Source of the DNA: Bacillota bacterium
Lineage (GTDB): Bacteria > Bacillota > Clostridia > Lachnospirales > Lachnospiraceae
NCBI GenBank assembly: GCA_023423045.1
Contig: JAFAGA010000086.1
Coordinates: forward strand, 1 to 64,000
Reading direction: 5' to 3'
DNA length: 64,000 nucleotides
In this document: piece after piece, positions 63,885 through 64,000 of the stretch
How the letters are laid out: the number at the start of each line of letters is the position of its first letter
How positions within the stretch are numbered: the stretch's first letter is position 1
Notes under the pieces: model-generated
What the model was told of the DNA's origin: nothing
The model's database searches: none
Seen by the model: the letters and a program-made list of their open reading frames with translations, nothing else
Made by a program: the position numbers and the translations under genes

Positions 63885-64000
63885 GCTGTGATAAGAAATA
63901 GTAAGCATTTTTGAATTTTCAGAGAGAAGGCGGTTGCTGCGAGCCTTTATTTCCGGAATGCCCAACCCCTCTTGGAGCTGTGCGCCGAAATAGCAGTAAG
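63885..64000 (+). ncRNA. T-box leader, 5' part (truncated by window end)
   Basis: Downstream of the promoter comes the pattern of T-box stem I: AGTAAG, then AGAGAGAAGGCGGTTGCTGCGAG, then TTGGAGC followed by the GAAATAGCAGTAAG segment. This order is that of amino-acid-responsive T-box riboswitches of Firmicutes, which sense uncharged tRNA. The specifier codon lies in or near GGAATGCCCAACC; TGC (Cys) or GCC (Ala) are possible, and I cannot decide. The antiterminator and gene lie beyond the window. The gene is expected to be an aminoacyl-tRNA synthetase or an amino-acid supply gene. Confidence 0.8.

Overview
The window reads as chromosomal DNA of a low-to-mid GC, Gram-positive anaerobe of the Clostridia, most likely Lachnospiraceae. 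Pointers are strong AGGAGG-type ribosome binding sites, sigmaA promoters, YesM/YesN-type two-component regulators, lipoprotein-dependent oligosaccharide ABC transporters without their own ATPases, a SigV/RsiV pair, a T-box leader and a CD3324-family protein. The family assignment is inference. No rRNA, tRNA, CRISPR array, phage or complete insertion sequence was seen.

Layout. 0.3-1.8 kb: metallophosphoesterase and CBS protein. 1.8-7.9 kb: carbohydrate ABC system A (lipoprotein, two permeases, large AraC-type membrane regulator) with a LacI-type operator at the promoter. 8.0-11.6 kb: membrane protein, AraC/GyrI-like regulator, and sigV-rsiV with a likely self-regulated ECF promoter. 11.6-29.0 kb: a divergent purine/uric-acid degradation locus. 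The leftward arm holds ssnA, ygfK, hydantoinase, ridA, a TetR regulator, an NCS2 purine permease, a MobA-like transferase and a selenium-type xanthine dehydrogenase. The rightward arm holds ygeX, ygeY, ygeW and carbamate kinase. 29.1-30.2 kb: remains of a two-component system joined by a deletion. 30.3-32.7 kb: membrane lipid or envelope genes (acyltransferase, glycosyltransferase, DedA). 32.9-43.2 kb: ABC system B with an alpha-L-fucosidase, two solute-binding proteins (one frameshifted), two permeases and a divergent histidine kinase/response regulator pair. 43.2-53 kb: housekeeping and assorted genes (TruA-like, MATE, UppP, MFS, TauE, ABC-F). 53.5-60.4 kb: ABC system C with a GH43-like hydrolase, a decayed GH127 remnant and a LacI regulator with three palindromic operators. 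60.5-63.8 kb: uridine kinase and a GMC oxidoreductase with its small subunit. 63.8-64.0 kb: a promoter and the 5' part of a T-box leader that runs off the window.

How it works together. The central locus carries most parts of the anaerobic purine pathway known from E. coli (the yge/ygf/ssnA region) and gut Firmicutes: uptake, molybdenum hydroxylase chemistry, amidohydrolase ring opening, diaminopropionate cleavage, and ATP recovery through a carbamoyltransferase and carbamate kinase. RidA fits as the enzyme that clears the 2-aminoacrylate made by YgeX. The three ABC systems are each paired with their own regulator and, for B and C, with glycosidases that lack export signals, so sugars are probably imported before they are trimmed. 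None of the three carries an ATPase gene, so a shared MsmX-like ATPase elsewhere is expected.

Several loci show decay: a frameshifted binding protein, a fused two-component remnant, a truncated GH127 and an amidohydrolase tail. The genome is shedding accessory functions, or some of these are assembly errors.
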